From Paludibacteraceae bacterium (GTDB taxonomy: Bacteria; Bacteroidota; Bacteroidia; Bacteroidales; Paludibacteraceae), in the NCBI GenBank assembly GCA_017467185.1, contig JAFTSS010000090.1:1-64000 (forward strand): a DNA stretch of 64,000 nt, written 5' to 3'. Below the pieces are notes generated by a model that searched no databases, was not told the origin of the DNA, and saw nothing but the letters and a program-made list of their open reading frames with translations. How positions within the stretch are numbered: position 1 is the first letter of the stretch; every line of letters begins with the position of its first letter. The position numbers and the translations under genes were made by a program. This document shows positions 53,086 through 62,190 of this stretch, one piece after another.

Positions 53086-54579
53086 ATGATAACAGGCGAA
53101 ATTAAGAATCGGATTGATACTATATGGGATGCCTTTTGGACTGGGGGTATCACTAATTCTATTACTATATTGGAGCAGATGACTTATTTGTTCTTTATGA
53201 AGATGTTGGATGATGCGCAGAGAACAAAGGAGGCAAATGCAAGTATAATGGGGGTGGCGGTGAAAGAGCCAACTTTTAAGGAGGGAATGTGGCATAATCC
53301 TGATACGGACAAGGATGTGCCATACGAGAGTTTGCGTTGGAGTGTGTTCAAGAATAAGGTGGCGGAAGAGATGTATAGAATTATTAGTCGTGATGCTTTT
53401 GCTTTTATCAAGAATTTGAATACAGGGAAAGAGTCGGCATATAGCAAATTCATGGCAAATGCTACATTTTTGGTGCAGAACCCACGTACGTTGGTGAAGA
53501 TAGTTGAGGGGATTGATGCGTTGGACATGAATAATCGCGATACGATGGGCGATGTGTATGAATATGTGCTTGGTAAGATGGCGGCTTCGGGTAATAATGG
53601 ACAATTCCGCACGCCACGACATATCATAAAAATGATGGTTGAGTTGATGAAGCCAACATTAAAAGACACGATTTGCGACCCTGCAATGGGTTCGGCAGGT
53701 TTTATTGTGGAGAGCGCGAAGTATATCCAAGAGAATTTTAAGTCGGAGTTGTTGAAAAGAGAGAATGCAGAGCACTATAAAAACGGACTATTGCACGGAT
53801 TTGACACAGATAGCACAATGCTTCGTATCGGTGCAATGAATTTGATGTTACATGGGGTAGATAATCCCGATGTGGAGTATAAAGACAGTCTTTCGACTGA
53901 CAATGTGGATGAGAACAGATATAGTCTATGTTTAGCAAATCCACCATTTGCAGGTAGTTTGGACTATGATGCAGTAAGCAAATCGTTGCTCGCTATTACT
54001 AAGACAAAAAAGACAGAGTTGTTGTTTATGGCATTGTTTGTCCGTATGCTACAGATGGGAGGTAGATGTGCTTCGATTGTGCCTGATGGGGTGTTGTTTG
54101 GAACGAGTACAGGACATATATCAATTCGTAAAGAGATAGTAGATAAACAACGCTTGCAGGCAGTGATTTCGATGCCATCGGGAGTGTTTAAGCCATACGC
54201 AGGAGTATCGACAGCGATATTGATATTCACAAAAACAAATGCAGGAGGAACAGACAAAGTTTGGTTCTACGACATGAAGGCAGATGGATTCTCGCTTGAC
54301 GATAAGCGAAATGCTGTGGCAGAAAATGATATACCTGATATTATAGCACGCTTCCATAATCTCGAAGGCGAGGCAGAGCGCACACGCAAAGATAAATCGT
54401 TCCTTGTGTCTGTTGAAGAGATACGTGAGAAAGGTTACGACTTGTCAATCAACAAATACAAAGAGATAGAGCGAGAAAAGGTAGAGTATGAAGCATCTGA
54501 TGTGATTCTCGCTCGTATAAAGTCTTTAGAAGAAGAGATTGTGAGTGCATTAAACGATTTCCAAACTAAATTTATGTAA
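53086..54579 (+). CDS. hsdM: Type I restriction-modification DNA methyltransferase (HsdM)
   Basis: This 497-aa N6-adenine methyltransferase subunit protects host DNA and assembles with HsdS and HsdR. An N-terminal HsdM helical domain (about 1-150) starts MITGEIKNRIDTIWDAFW. The SAM-binding motif DPAMGSAG is at 198-205 and the catalytic NPPF at 285-288. It leads an operon hsdM-hsdS-nuclease-hsdR with gaps of 3-17 bp. A TATATTTG -7 element lies at 53043-53050, about 35 nt before the start; no good -33 was found. Confidence 0.95.
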   Translation: MITGEIKNRIDTIWDAFWTGGITNSITILEQMTYLFFMKMLDDAQRTKEANASIMGVAVKEPTFKEGMWHNPDTDKDVPYESLRWSVFKNKVAEEMYRIISRDAFAFIKNLNTGKESAYSKFMANATFLVQNPRTLVKIVEGIDALDMNNRDTMGDVYEYVLGKMAASGNNGQFRTPRHIIKMMVELMKPTLKDTICDPAMGSAGFIVESAKYIQENFKSELLKRENAEHYKNGLLHGFDTDSTMLRIGAMNLMLHGVDNPDVEYKDSLSTDNVDENRYSLCLANPPFAGSLDYDAVSKSLLAITKTKKTELLFMALFVRMLQMGGRCASIVPDGVLFGTSTGHISIRKEIVDKQRLQAVISMPSGVFKPYAGVSTAILIFTKTNAGGTDKVWFYDMKADGFSLDDKRNAVAENDIPDIIARFHNLEGEAERTRKDKSFLVSVEEIREKGYDLSINKYKEIEREKVEYEASDVILARIKSLEEEIVSALNDFQTKFM

Positions 54580-54582
54580 TGT

Positions 54583-55764
54583 ATGAAAGAGGGTTGGGAA
54601 ATAAAGAAATTTACGGATGTTCTGTGGTTTCAAGAGGGACCTGGTGTTAGAAAACATCAGTATGTTTCGAGTGGAATAAAGTTATTGAATGTTGCTAATT
54701 TAGTAGAAGGGAAAGTTGATTTGAGTACTTCTGATAGATATATATCAATTGAAGAAGCATATGGTAAATATAAGCATTTTTTAGTTGATGAAGGCGATTT
54801 GATTTTAGCAAGTTCAGGAATTCAAGTAGAATATATAGATAAAAAATTAGGATTCATTAAAAAGGAGCATTTACCTTTATGTATGAATACAAGTACGATA
54901 CGATTTAAGTCTTTGGATACGAGACGTTTGGATATTGTATTTTTTAAGTATTTTTTGCAATCTTATAATTTTAAAAGGCAGTTATTTTCTTTAATAACAG
55001 GATGTGCTCAATTGAATTTTGGACCATCGCATTTAAAACAAATGTTTTTGCCTATTCCGCCACTTGATGAGCAGGAGAGGATAGTTGGGGAGTTGGATTG
55101 TTTGTCGGGGGTGATTGAGAAGAAGAAACAGCAGTTGAAGGAGTTGGATGCACTTGCACAATCTATTTTTTATGAGATGTTTGGGAATCCTGTGGAGAAT
55201 GATAGGGGGTGGGAGGTGAAACCTTTAAAGGAAGTTGCACCTAATAAAGTTTATAAAGGAGAAGTTCCATCTGTAAATGATAAATTTTGGTTATTAAATC
55301 TTGATATGATTTCTTCAAATACAGGTGAGATTATACAAAAATGTTATTTTGATTTAGAGGAAATAGGCAATTCAACAATTGCATTTAATGCAGATAATGT
55401 TTTATATTCAAAATTACGTCCATACTTAAATAAAGTGGTAGTACCTAATGAAATAGGTTATGCAACAAGTGAATTGATACCATTATGTCCTAATGGAGAT
55501 GTTTTAGATAGGACGTTTTTTGCTCTCTTGTTAAGAAGTTCAATTTTTGTTGAATATATAAGCAATAAAGTAGCAGGTGCAAAGATGCCAAGAGTATCTA
55601 TGGGTGATTTTTGGATATTCCCTATTATATTACCGCCACTCTCACTCCAGCAACAATTTGCAGAGAAGATAGAGAAGATAGAGAAGCAGAAGGAGTTGGT
55701 AAGGAAGTCGATTGAGGAGGTGGAGATGTTGTTTAATAGCAGGATGGAGTATTATTTTAATTAA
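54583..55764 (+). CDS. hsdS: Type I restriction-modification specificity subunit (HsdS)
   Basis: This 393-aa protein holds two target-recognition domains. TRD1 occupies about 1-160, followed by the central conserved helix LPIPPLDEQERIVGELDCLS and coiled coil KKKQQLKELDALAQSIFYEMF. TRD2 follows (about 206-355), and the distal repeat ILPPLSLQQQFAEKIEKIEK closes the circular arrangement. The recognised DNA sequence cannot be read from the protein. It starts 3 bp after hsdM. Confidence 0.93.
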   Translation: MKEGWEIKKFTDVLWFQEGPGVRKHQYVSSGIKLLNVANLVEGKVDLSTSDRYISIEEAYGKYKHFLVDEGDLILASSGIQVEYIDKKLGFIKKEHLPLCMNTSTIRFKSLDTRRLDIVFFKYFLQSYNFKRQLFSLITGCAQLNFGPSHLKQMFLPIPPLDEQERIVGELDCLSGVIEKKKQQLKELDALAQSIFYEMFGNPVENDRGWEVKPLKEVAPNKVYKGEVPSVNDKFWLLNLDMISSNTGEIIQKCYFDLEEIGNSTIAFNADNVLYSKLRPYLNKVVVPNEIGYATSELIPLCPNGDVLDRTFFALLLRSSIFVEYISNKVAGAKMPRVSMGDFWIFPIILPPLSLQQQFAEKIEKIEKQKELVRKSIEEVEMLFNSRMEYYFN

Positions 55765-55780
55765 AGGAGGGAGGAGATTT

Positions 55781-56884
55781 ATGGAGGATAATGTTGGTAT
55801 GCTTGAAACTTTTATAGAAAATTTATCGTATAGGTTTAGGAGTGAGAATGATTTGTCGGATATGACGTGGACGATGTGCAAAACAGACTCTCGTTTCAAA
55901 GTCGAATTTCTGAAATTTTTCTTTGGTAAGTTGGAGTCGTTTCAAGTAGATGATGAATTGAAAGAGATAGAACTTATAAGAGAATATACACAAAATGATT
56001 CACGACCTGATTTTAAATTTGAATATAAAGGTAAAGATTATCTTATAGAGTGTAAGATATATGATGAAAATCATCATTTTGAGCAATATATCAGTGAATT
56101 TCGTATTAACAATAAACAATTGGGGTATATTACCAATTATAATTTACAAAAAGATGGGTTTGAGGTTCGTACCTGGACCGAGTTTTACAAGTATTTAGAT
56201 GAAAAAATAAATGATAATATTTTAGATGAGAAAGAGAAAAAATTGTGGAGTGTTTATTTGAAATATTTAAAAAAAGTTTGTGATATATTTATACCGAAAG
56301 AGCCTATGAAATTAGATGGAATGTACTCGTTGTACACTTTTTATAAATCTTTGAAAGATGTTGTAGAAAATGAAGAAAAGGGAAGATATAAATCTTGTTT
56401 GTATAGAGGCCGGGAGAGAAAAGATATGTTTTATGGTGGGTTTGAAAATACAGGAGAAATAGGTGTATATTTTGAAATTAAAGTTGATGAAAATTTTAAA
56501 ATTAATAAATCTTTAAAAGATGATTTTAATGAAAGACGAACATTTTGGGGTTGGATAGGTGTTTATTTGAAAGGTGATGATGATGATTGTGGAGTTTATA
56601 TTGGGTTTGATAATAAATGGGGTGTTGAAGTGTTTGAATATTTAAAAAATTATGTGAAGAACGGGGGTGGTGAGACTACTGATTTGATAGAAGGAGGAGA
56701 CGAATTTGAAGAGCCTTATTATGATGATGGATGTATCTGGTTTAAGTTTAATAAGTCAGATGAATTTGATAACCAAAAAAATGTTGATGACCAGAAAGGT
56801 ATGTTGAAAAAGTTTTTTAATGGGGTTATTGAGGTGATTCTTAATAAAATAGAAAAGAGTGTTGAAAAAATGATAGAGTTATAA
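55781..56884 (+). CDS. PD-(D/E)XK nuclease-like protein inside the restriction operon
   Basis: This 367-aa protein lies between hsdS and hsdR on the same strand. The motif RPDFKFEYKGKDYLIECKI holds the PD (76-77) and ECK (90-92), separated by 12 residues, as in PD-(D/E)XK nucleases. After this the sequence is highly charged with no other motif recognised. ATG 55781 is preceded by a clear Shine-Dalgarno AAAGGAGGGAGGAG, rare in this genome, so I start here and not at an upstream frame overlapping hsdS. The role is unknown: perhaps an accessory nuclease or anti-phage effector. The codon use is AT-rich (many AAA, GAT, TTT). Confidence 0.75.
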   Translation: MEDNVGMLETFIENLSYRFRSENDLSDMTWTMCKTDSRFKVEFLKFFFGKLESFQVDDELKEIELIREYTQNDSRPDFKFEYKGKDYLIECKIYDENHHFEQYISEFRINNKQLGYITNYNLQKDGFEVRTWTEFYKYLDEKINDNILDEKEKKLWSVYLKYLKKVCDIFIPKEPMKLDGMYSLYTFYKSLKDVVENEEKGRYKSCLYRGRERKDMFYGGFENTGEIGVYFEIKVDENFKINKSLKDDFNERRTFWGWIGVYLKGDDDDCGVYIGFDNKWGVEVFEYLKNYVKNGGGETTDLIEGGDEFEEPYYDDGCIWFKFNKSDEFDNQKNVDDQKGMLKKFFNGVIEVILNKIEKSVEKMIEL

Positions 56885-56899
56885 TTTTATATTGTTTTT

Positions 56900-59800
56900 A
56901 TGCGAAATTTTGATTACATAAAGGATTTAGGATTGAATGATTTGCACCGATTCTGTGCATCGACAGAAGAGAATCAGGTGAGCAATCCTGACATCAGTGC
57001 CATCAATGCAAGGAGAGCATTGGAGTATGTGGTGCGTTCGCTATATGAGATGAAGAATATAGCGGTGGCGGAGCGTGCTTCGTTGTTTGAATTGGTGGAT
57101 GGTGAGCCATTCAAAGAGTTTATAGGCGATGAGAGGGTGATGATGGCAGTTCATTATGTGAGAAAAGTGGGCAATAATGGGGCGCATGCGGGTAGGGTGT
57201 CGAAGAGAGAGGCGTTCTTCTGTTTGTTGAATATATACAATATAGTGGCATCGGTGTTGTTGAAATTGAAGGTGGTAGATAGCGTGAAACCATTTGATGA
57301 AACGTTGTTGCCACGAGTGCCACAAGTGCCAACGATAGTGCCAATAACGACAGAAAGGATAAAATCGGCGGAAGAGATAGTGGAAGTGGCGGACAGGGTG
57401 GCGGTAGAGTCGGTAGAGCCTGTAGAGGTGATGCCAAATGTGGGAATTTCGGAAGCAGAGACAAGAGAGTTGTATATAGATTTGATGTTGAAAGAGGCAG
57501 GATGGGATGTGCTGACGACAGAAGGATTGATACAGAGGTCGAAGGCATGCGTAGAGGTGAAATTGATGGGGATGCCAAATGCGCATGATGTGGGGTATGC
57601 AGATTATGTGTTGTTTGGAGGTAATGGGAAACCATTGGCAGTGATAGAGGCAAAGCGGACAACAGTGTCGCCAATAAAAGGGAAACATCAGGCAGAGTTG
57701 TATGCCGACTGTATAGAAGCACAGTATGGAGTGCGCCCTGTGATTTATTATACAAATGGATTTACGACATACGTGATAGATGGATTGGGTTATCCACCAC
57801 GGAAGGTGTATAGTTTTCACACAGAAGGGGACTTGGAAAGACTGATTCAGAAGCGAGGTAGAAGGGACATAACAGACTTTACTATTAACGATAATATAAC
57901 AGACAGACACTATCAGAAAACAGCGATAAAGGCAGTGTGCGAGCATTATAACAGCAAGCACAGAAAGGGATTGTTGGTGATGGCAACAGGTACGGGAAAG
58001 ACACGTGTGGCGATATCGTTGGTAGATGTGTTGAAGAGGAATGATTGGGTGAAGAATGTATTGTTTCTTGCCGATAGAACATCATTGGTGAAACAGGCGC
58101 ACAAGAACTTTGTGAAATTGTTGCCAAACGAGACAACATCGGTGTTGAATGAAAATGGTGAGCGAGATATGACAGCAAGAATCATATTCTCGACTTATCA
58201 GACAATGATAAATTTTATAGATACGGAAGAAAAACCATTCTCGGTAGGTAGATTTGATTTGATAATCATAGATGAAGCACATAGGTCGATATTCGGTAAA
58301 TATGCTGCAATATTCAACTATTTCGATGCAATGTTGATAGGATTGACTGCCACACCGAGAAAAGAGGTAGATAAATCGACATACGACATCTTTGAAATGG
58401 AACACGGAATGCCTAATTATGCATACGAATTGGAAGATGCAGTGGCGGATGGGTATCTTGTGAACTATAGAGGATATAAGAGGGGAACGATGATATTGAA
58501 AGAGGGTATCAAGTATAACAACCTGTCGGAAGAGGAGAAAAAGCAGATGGAGGAGATATGGGAGTATGAGATGACACGAAAGGCATTGGATTTCATGCCA
58601 ATGAAGGCGGCAGAAGATGAGAGAGGTTATGGTTGTGCGCAATATGTTAGAGACATTAAAAATAAAGAGATATTTAGTTATATATATAATGTAGATACCG
58701 TAGATGCCGTGTTGCAGGATTTGATGGAAAACGGATTGAAGGTGCAAAGCGGAGAACGTATAGGCAAGAGTATAGTGTTTGCATATAATCATCGACACGC
58801 AGAATTGATAGTAGAGAGATTCAATGTGTTATACCCTGAGTATGGAGCTGGATTTTGTGTGTTGATAGATAACTATGTGACATACGCACAGGATTTGATA
58901 GATAAATTTGAAAAGAGAGACGTAGAGCCACAGATAGCAGTGTCGGTGGATATGTTGGATACAGGCATAGATGTGCCAGATATTTTGAATCTCGTATTCT
59001 TCAAACCAGTGAAGAGTAAAATAAAATTCATGCAGATGATAGGGCGAGGAACGAGATTGTCGCAGGGAGTGTTTGGAGATGAGGATAAGAAAGAGTTCTA
59101 TATATTTGATTGGTGCTGTAACTTTGACTATTTCGAGAAAAATACGGACGGTAGAGAAGCTCCACAAGCGCAATCATTGACAGAGCGATTGTTCGGGTTG
59201 CGGACAAGTATAGCATTTCATCTACAGCATCAGAAATATCAAGAAGATGCTTTTGCGAAGGGTTTGCATGATGATATAAAGAACATGTTGAAAGGTCAAG
59301 TGAAGTTATTGTCGGATGCGCATATATCGGTTCGTGCTAAATGGGAGCAAGTGAGTCATTTCAAAGAAGATATGGCATGGGTTTATATCTCGGAAGTAGA
59401 TAAATTGACATTGAAGAATGATATAGCACCATTGTTGCCAAAGAATACATTGGATGAAAATGCCAAGAAATTTGATGTGTTGGTGTTGGCAATAGAATTG
59501 TCGGTGTTGGATGAAGAAGTGAGTGCACGCAAGGCAATACAGAATGTTGTTTTTGTGGCAACGCAATTGGAAGAAAAAGCGACAATACCACAAATACAGG
59601 CAAAGATGGGAACCATTCAGGAGGTGTTGAATCCTGTAAGTTGGGAGAATGTGTCGCTCGAATGGTTGGAAAAAGTGCGTGAGGATTTGCGTGATTTAAC
59701 AAAATTCTTGATTGGAGAGAAGAAGAGATGGTTTGTTGTCGATATAGAGGATGTGTTGTTGTTTGATGGAGAGAGTGGGGGTATTGTTACTAAAGTGTCG

Positions 59801-60256
59801 TATAAGCAAAAGGTGTTGGATTATCTTGCACAGAATAGGAATTTGCCTGTGTTGCAGAAGATATATGAGATGGAGCAATTGAGCGTTGATGATATTAGGG
59901 AGTTGGAGCGCATATTGTGGCAAGAACTCGGTAGCAAGGAAGATTACGATAAATATACAATGGGTATGGTATGTGGGGCAAATGTTGCAATCTTCATACG
60001 CTCAATCATCGGAATAGATAGGAAAGAAGCCGTTGAGAGATTTGGAAGATTTATTTCAGGGTTGGAATTGAGCGCAGAACAAGAGGAGTTTTTGATGTCA
60101 GTGATTTCGTATGTTTGCGAAAATGGAGATATAACAAAAGAAATAGTTGTGAATGAATTGCCATTTTATGATAGAGTGTCTGTATTGGGAGACTACATTA
60201 GTCCTTTTGCTCAGTATATAGATAATATACATGGGGTGGTGATTGCGAGGGCGTGA
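56900..60256 (+). CDS. hsdR: Type I restriction enzyme, R subunit (HsdR)
   Basis: This 1118-aa motor-nuclease translocates and cuts unmodified DNA. An N-terminal DUF4145-like helical region (about 1-125) precedes the RecB-type nuclease motif with EAK at 250-252 (LAVIEAKRT). Superfamily 2 helicase motifs are Walker A ATGTGKT (362-368), DEAH (458-461) and LTATP. The second RecA domain includes SVDMLDTGID and the QMIGRGTRLS segment. The C-terminal region (about 800-1118) is helical. Arg codons AGA/AGG and Ile ATA are frequent, and Leu is mostly TTG, unlike the CGT-using core genes, which suggests horizontal transfer. Confidence 0.95.
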   Translation: MRNFDYIKDLGLNDLHRFCASTEENQVSNPDISAINARRALEYVVRSLYEMKNIAVAERASLFELVDGEPFKEFIGDERVMMAVHYVRKVGNNGAHAGRVSKREAFFCLLNIYNIVASVLLKLKVVDSVKPFDETLLPRVPQVPTIVPITTERIKSAEEIVEVADRVAVESVEPVEVMPNVGISEAETRELYIDLMLKEAGWDVLTTEGLIQRSKACVEVKLMGMPNAHDVGYADYVLFGGNGKPLAVIEAKRTTVSPIKGKHQAELYADCIEAQYGVRPVIYYTNGFTTYVIDGLGYPPRKVYSFHTEGDLERLIQKRGRRDITDFTINDNITDRHYQKTAIKAVCEHYNSKHRKGLLVMATGTGKTRVAISLVDVLKRNDWVKNVLFLADRTSLVKQAHKNFVKLLPNETTSVLNENGERDMTARIIFSTYQTMINFIDTEEKPFSVGRFDLIIIDEAHRSIFGKYAAIFNYFDAMLIGLTATPRKEVDKSTYDIFEMEHGMPNYAYELEDAVADGYLVNYRGYKRGTMILKEGIKYNNLSEEEKKQMEEIWEYEMTRKALDFMPMKAAEDERGYGCAQYVRDIKNKEIFSYIYNVDTVDAVLQDLMENGLKVQSGERIGKSIVFAYNHRHAELIVERFNVLYPEYGAGFCVLIDNYVTYAQDLIDKFEKRDVEPQIAVSVDMLDTGIDVPDILNLVFFKPVKSKIKFMQMIGRGTRLSQGVFGDEDKKEFYIFDWCCNFDYFEKNTDGREAPQAQSLTERLFGLRTSIAFHLQHQKYQEDAFAKGLHDDIKNMLKGQVKLLSDAHISVRAKWEQVSHFKEDMAWVYISEVDKLTLKNDIAPLLPKNTLDENAKKFDVLVLAIELSVLDEEVSARKAIQNVVFVATQLEEKATIPQIQAKMGTIQEVLNPVSWENVSLEWLEKVREDLRDLTKFLIGEKKRWFVVDIEDVLLFDGESGGIVTKVSYKQKVLDYLAQNRNLPVLQKIYEMEQLSVDDIRELERILWQELGSKEDYDKYTMGMVCGANVAIFIRSIIGIDRKEAVERFGRFISGLELSAEQEEFLMSVISYVCENGDITKEIVVNELPFYDRVSVLGDYISPFAQYIDNIHGVVIARA

Positions 60257-60656
60257 TTGTGCAGAGGCTTGGTGTGAGGCAAGAAGTGAGGATTGAGGAA
60301 TTGTAATTACGGATAGTGGTTATTTGAATTTTGGTGAATATATTCGGCAGGGGGGCAGTAAAACTTTATCTGTATAAACCATGTCATTCGTGTCGGAGAT
60401 ATTTGTTGGCGGTTAAAGAAATGATACTATATAGAGAATCAATGAAAGAGAAAAAGTTGTAGTTTATTCTATTTTTGCAGCGAAATTTTGGAAAATAAGA
60501 AAAAATGGATTGGTGGTAGCGGTTTTTGTGTGGTTTTTGTGTGGCGATTTAGGATAAAAGTGAGTTGTATGACATAAAATTAGTGGTAATTTGAAAATTT
60601 TTCTCTCTGGTTATTAGGCGGTTGGTTGTTTGTGGTGAAAAAATATTGAAAAATAT
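60257..60656. other. Non-coding region after the restriction operon
   Basis: No gene is supported. Scattered features are a possible -7 TATTTTTG at about 60471 and a direct repeat of GTTTTTGTGTGG near 60520-60545. No integrase, transposase or att-like repeat was found here, although it lies between the island and the tRNA gene. Confidence 0.5.
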
Positions 60657-60687
60657 TTGGTGGGTATTGAAAAAAGTTGTAACTTTG
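60657..60687 (+). promoter_or_regulatory. Promoter of tRNA-Arg
   Basis: TTG at 60657-60659 and TAACTTTG at 60680-60687, offset 23; the tRNA starts 21 nt further on. Confidence 0.75.
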
Positions 60688-60708
60688 CACTCGCAATTCA
60701 GCAATAAC

Positions 60709-60782
60709 GGCTCCATAGCTCAACTGAATAGAGCATCGCACTACGGATGCGAAGGTTACAGGTTTGAATCCTGTTGGAGTCA
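60709..60782 (+). tRNA. tRNA-Arg (anticodon ACG)
   Basis: A full cloverleaf is visible: acceptor GGCTCCA / TGGAGTC (one G-T pair), D arm with AGCTCAACTGAATAGAGC, anticodon stem TCGCA / TGCGA with loop CTACGGA and so anticodon ACG (read ICG after deamination), and a T arm ending TTTGAATCC. The CCA end is not encoded. It is monocistronic, with promoter and terminator. Confidence 0.95.
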
Positions 60783-60786
60783 CTCG

Positions 60787-60820
60787 AAAAGGAATTAACT
60801 TCGGTTAGTTCCTTTTTTTG
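60787..60820 (+). terminator. Terminator of tRNA-Arg
   Basis: AGGAATTAAC-TTCG-GTTAGTTCCT stem (10 pairs, one G-T) with a stable TTCG loop, then seven T. Confidence 0.9.
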
Positions 60821-60846
60821 TGTTGCGTTGAAAATTTTTTGTAGTT

Positions 60847-60918
60847 TTTATAGCCGCTATAGCTACTATAGCCACTATAGCTATTATAGTCGCTATAGCT
60901 ACTATAGTTATTATCGGT
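60847..60918. repeat. 9-bp tandem repeat (CTATAG core), seven to eight units
   Basis: TTTATAGCC, then units such as GCTATAGCT, ACTATAGCC, ACTATAGCT, ATTATAGTC, GCTATAGCT and ACTATAGTT, between the tRNA and rplM. Confidence 0.9.
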
Positions 60919-60955
60919 GCATTGAAAATAATTTTCAAAAAAAGATGATAAATGT

Positions 60956-60986
60956 TTGGCTGTTTGGAAATAATGTCGTATCTTTG
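60956..60986 (+). promoter_or_regulatory. Promoter of rplM-rpsI
   Basis: TTG at 60956-60958 and TATCTTTG at 60979-60986, offset 23. Confidence 0.75.
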
Positions 60987-60992
60987 CAGTCC

Positions 60993-61122
60993 GAAATATT
61001 ATCCATGCCGTAAAGGCGAAAATTTTCAGGAAGTTAATTGTGTTTGAGTGAATTAGCCCGCTCCTACATAGCCCGAATCCTGAAGTAGTTTATCTAATAA
61101 ATAACTAAAAACTTAATTAATT
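60993..61122 (+). promoter_or_regulatory. Structured leader of rplM, candidate L13 autoregulatory element
   Basis: A 7-bp stem TTCAGGA (61025-61031) / TCCTGAA (61078-61084) encloses two copies of TAGCCCG and a short GAG / CTC helix. Ribosomal-protein leaders for L13 are known in Bacteroidota (from memory). This matches in position, but I did not compare it with a published model. Confidence 0.45.
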
Positions 61123-61578
61123 GTGGATACTTTAAGCTTTAAAACACTCTCAGTAAACAAAGCTACTGCACAAAAAGAGTGGATTCTTATCGATGCAACA
61201 GACCTCGTTTTGGGTCGTATGGCATCAAAAGTTGCGAAACTTCTTCGTGGTAAATACAAACCAAGTTTCACTCCTCACGTAGATTGTGGTGACAACGTTA
61301 TCATCATCAACGCTGACAAAGTGAAATTGACTGGTAACAAATGGAACGACCGTGTATATCTTTCTCACACAGGTTACCCAGGTGGTCAACGCGAAACTAC
61401 TCCTGCTCAATTGATGAAAAAGAGCCCAGAAAAACTTGTTAAAAAAGTAGTTAAAGGTATGCTCCCTAAAAACATCCTCGCAGGTGCTTTGCTTGACAAT
61501 CTTTATGTATATGCAGGTTCTGAACACCCACACGCTGCTCAACAACCTAAACAAATTGATTTAAACCTTATTAAATAA
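61123..61578 (+). CDS. rplM: 50S ribosomal protein L13
   Basis: This 151-aa ribosomal protein has the L13 core with EWILIDATDLVLGRMASKVAKLLRGK (about 20-45) and PHVDCGDNVIIINADKVKLTGNKW (about 52-75), ending with the family's AAQQPKQID-like tail. The start is GTG 61123, giving MDTLSFKTLSVNKAT, which fits Bacteroidota L13. It is cotranscribed with rpsI 8 bp downstream. Confidence 0.97.
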   Translation: MDTLSFKTLSVNKATAQKEWILIDATDLVLGRMASKVAKLLRGKYKPSFTPHVDCGDNVIIINADKVKLTGNKWNDRVYLSHTGYPGGQRETTPAQLMKKSPEKLVKKVVKGMLPKNILAGALLDNLYVYAGSEHPHAAQQPKQIDLNLIK

Positions 61579-61586
61579 TAGAAGAA

Positions 61587-61973
61587 ATGGAAGTAATAAA
61601 CGCTATAGGTAGAAGAAAAGCTGCAATTGCACGCGTTTTCGTAAAAGAAGGTAAAGGCGACATCACTATCAACGGTCGTGAACTTGCTAATTATTTCCCT
61701 TCTTCAATGCTCCAATTCGTAGTTAACCAACCTCTTAACACAGTTAACGCTCTTGGTAAATACGATATCAAAGTAAATCTTAAAGGTGGTGGTTTCAACG
61801 GCCAAGCTGAAGCTCTTCGTCTTGGTATCGCTCGCGCTCTTGTAAAAATCAACGCTGAAGACAAACACGCTCTTAAAGCTGCTGGATTCCTTACTCGTGA
61901 CGCTCGCGTTGTTGAACGTAAAAAACCAGGTCAACCAAAAGCTCGTAAACGTTTCCAATTCTCAAAACGTTAA
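61587..61973 (+). CDS. rpsI: 30S ribosomal protein S9
   Basis: This 128-aa S9 protein has NAIGRRKAAIARVFVKEGKG at the start, GGGFNGQAEALRLGIARAL in the centre and the basic C-terminal tail ARKRFQFSKR that reaches the P-site tRNA. The rplM-rpsI pairing is the conserved bacterial arrangement. Confidence 0.97.
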   Translation: MEVINAIGRRKAAIARVFVKEGKGDITINGRELANYFPSSMLQFVVNQPLNTVNALGKYDIKVNLKGGGFNGQAEALRLGIARALVKINAEDKHALKAAGFLTRDARVVERKKPGQPKARKRFQFSKR

Positions 61974-62190
61974 TATCTTTTTGGACGACTATTATTCTGC
62001 TACAGCATGAGACTGTTGAGATTGGGTTTAATGCCGCGAGGTTCTCTAAACTCTCAACTCTCAACACTCAACTGAGAATATGTTTAGTATCTAAATCATT
62101 TAGACTCACTCTTGCTTGAGTGGCTACTTGAATGATTGCTTAAACAAAAAAAAGTAAAAAGAAAGTAAACAATTAAAAAAACAAACAATT
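61974..62190 (+). promoter_or_regulatory. Structured leader before rpsB
   Basis: In the 217-nt gap, ACTC-N-GAGT and AATCATT / AATGATT pairings (about 62093-62140) nest around CACTC-TTGCTT-GAGTG. A heptamer-like CTCAACTCTCAAC tract lies at 62048-62076. No promoter consensus was found, so rpsB may be transcribed from rplM and regulated here by S2, but I could not confirm a known S2 leader fold. Confidence 0.35.

Noticed and set aside
55712..55780. Upstream start of the PD-(D/E)XK protein overlapping hsdS
   Set aside because: The ATG at 55781 has a clear Shine-Dalgarno and gives a sensible start; the extra residues are antisense-like and lie in hsdS.
57041..57961. Long open frame on the minus strand opposite hsdR (306 codons), with similar ones at 57120-57755 and 58082-58798
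   Set aside because: They lie fully opposite the well-supported hsdR motif regions, and their products are His/Tyr/Cys-rich in the way expected for antisense of a TTG-rich gene. No domain was recognised.
60709..60782. tRNA-Arg as an integration site for the restriction island
   Set aside because: No repeated 3' tRNA fragment, integrase or att-like sequence was found between 51.8 and 60.7 kb.
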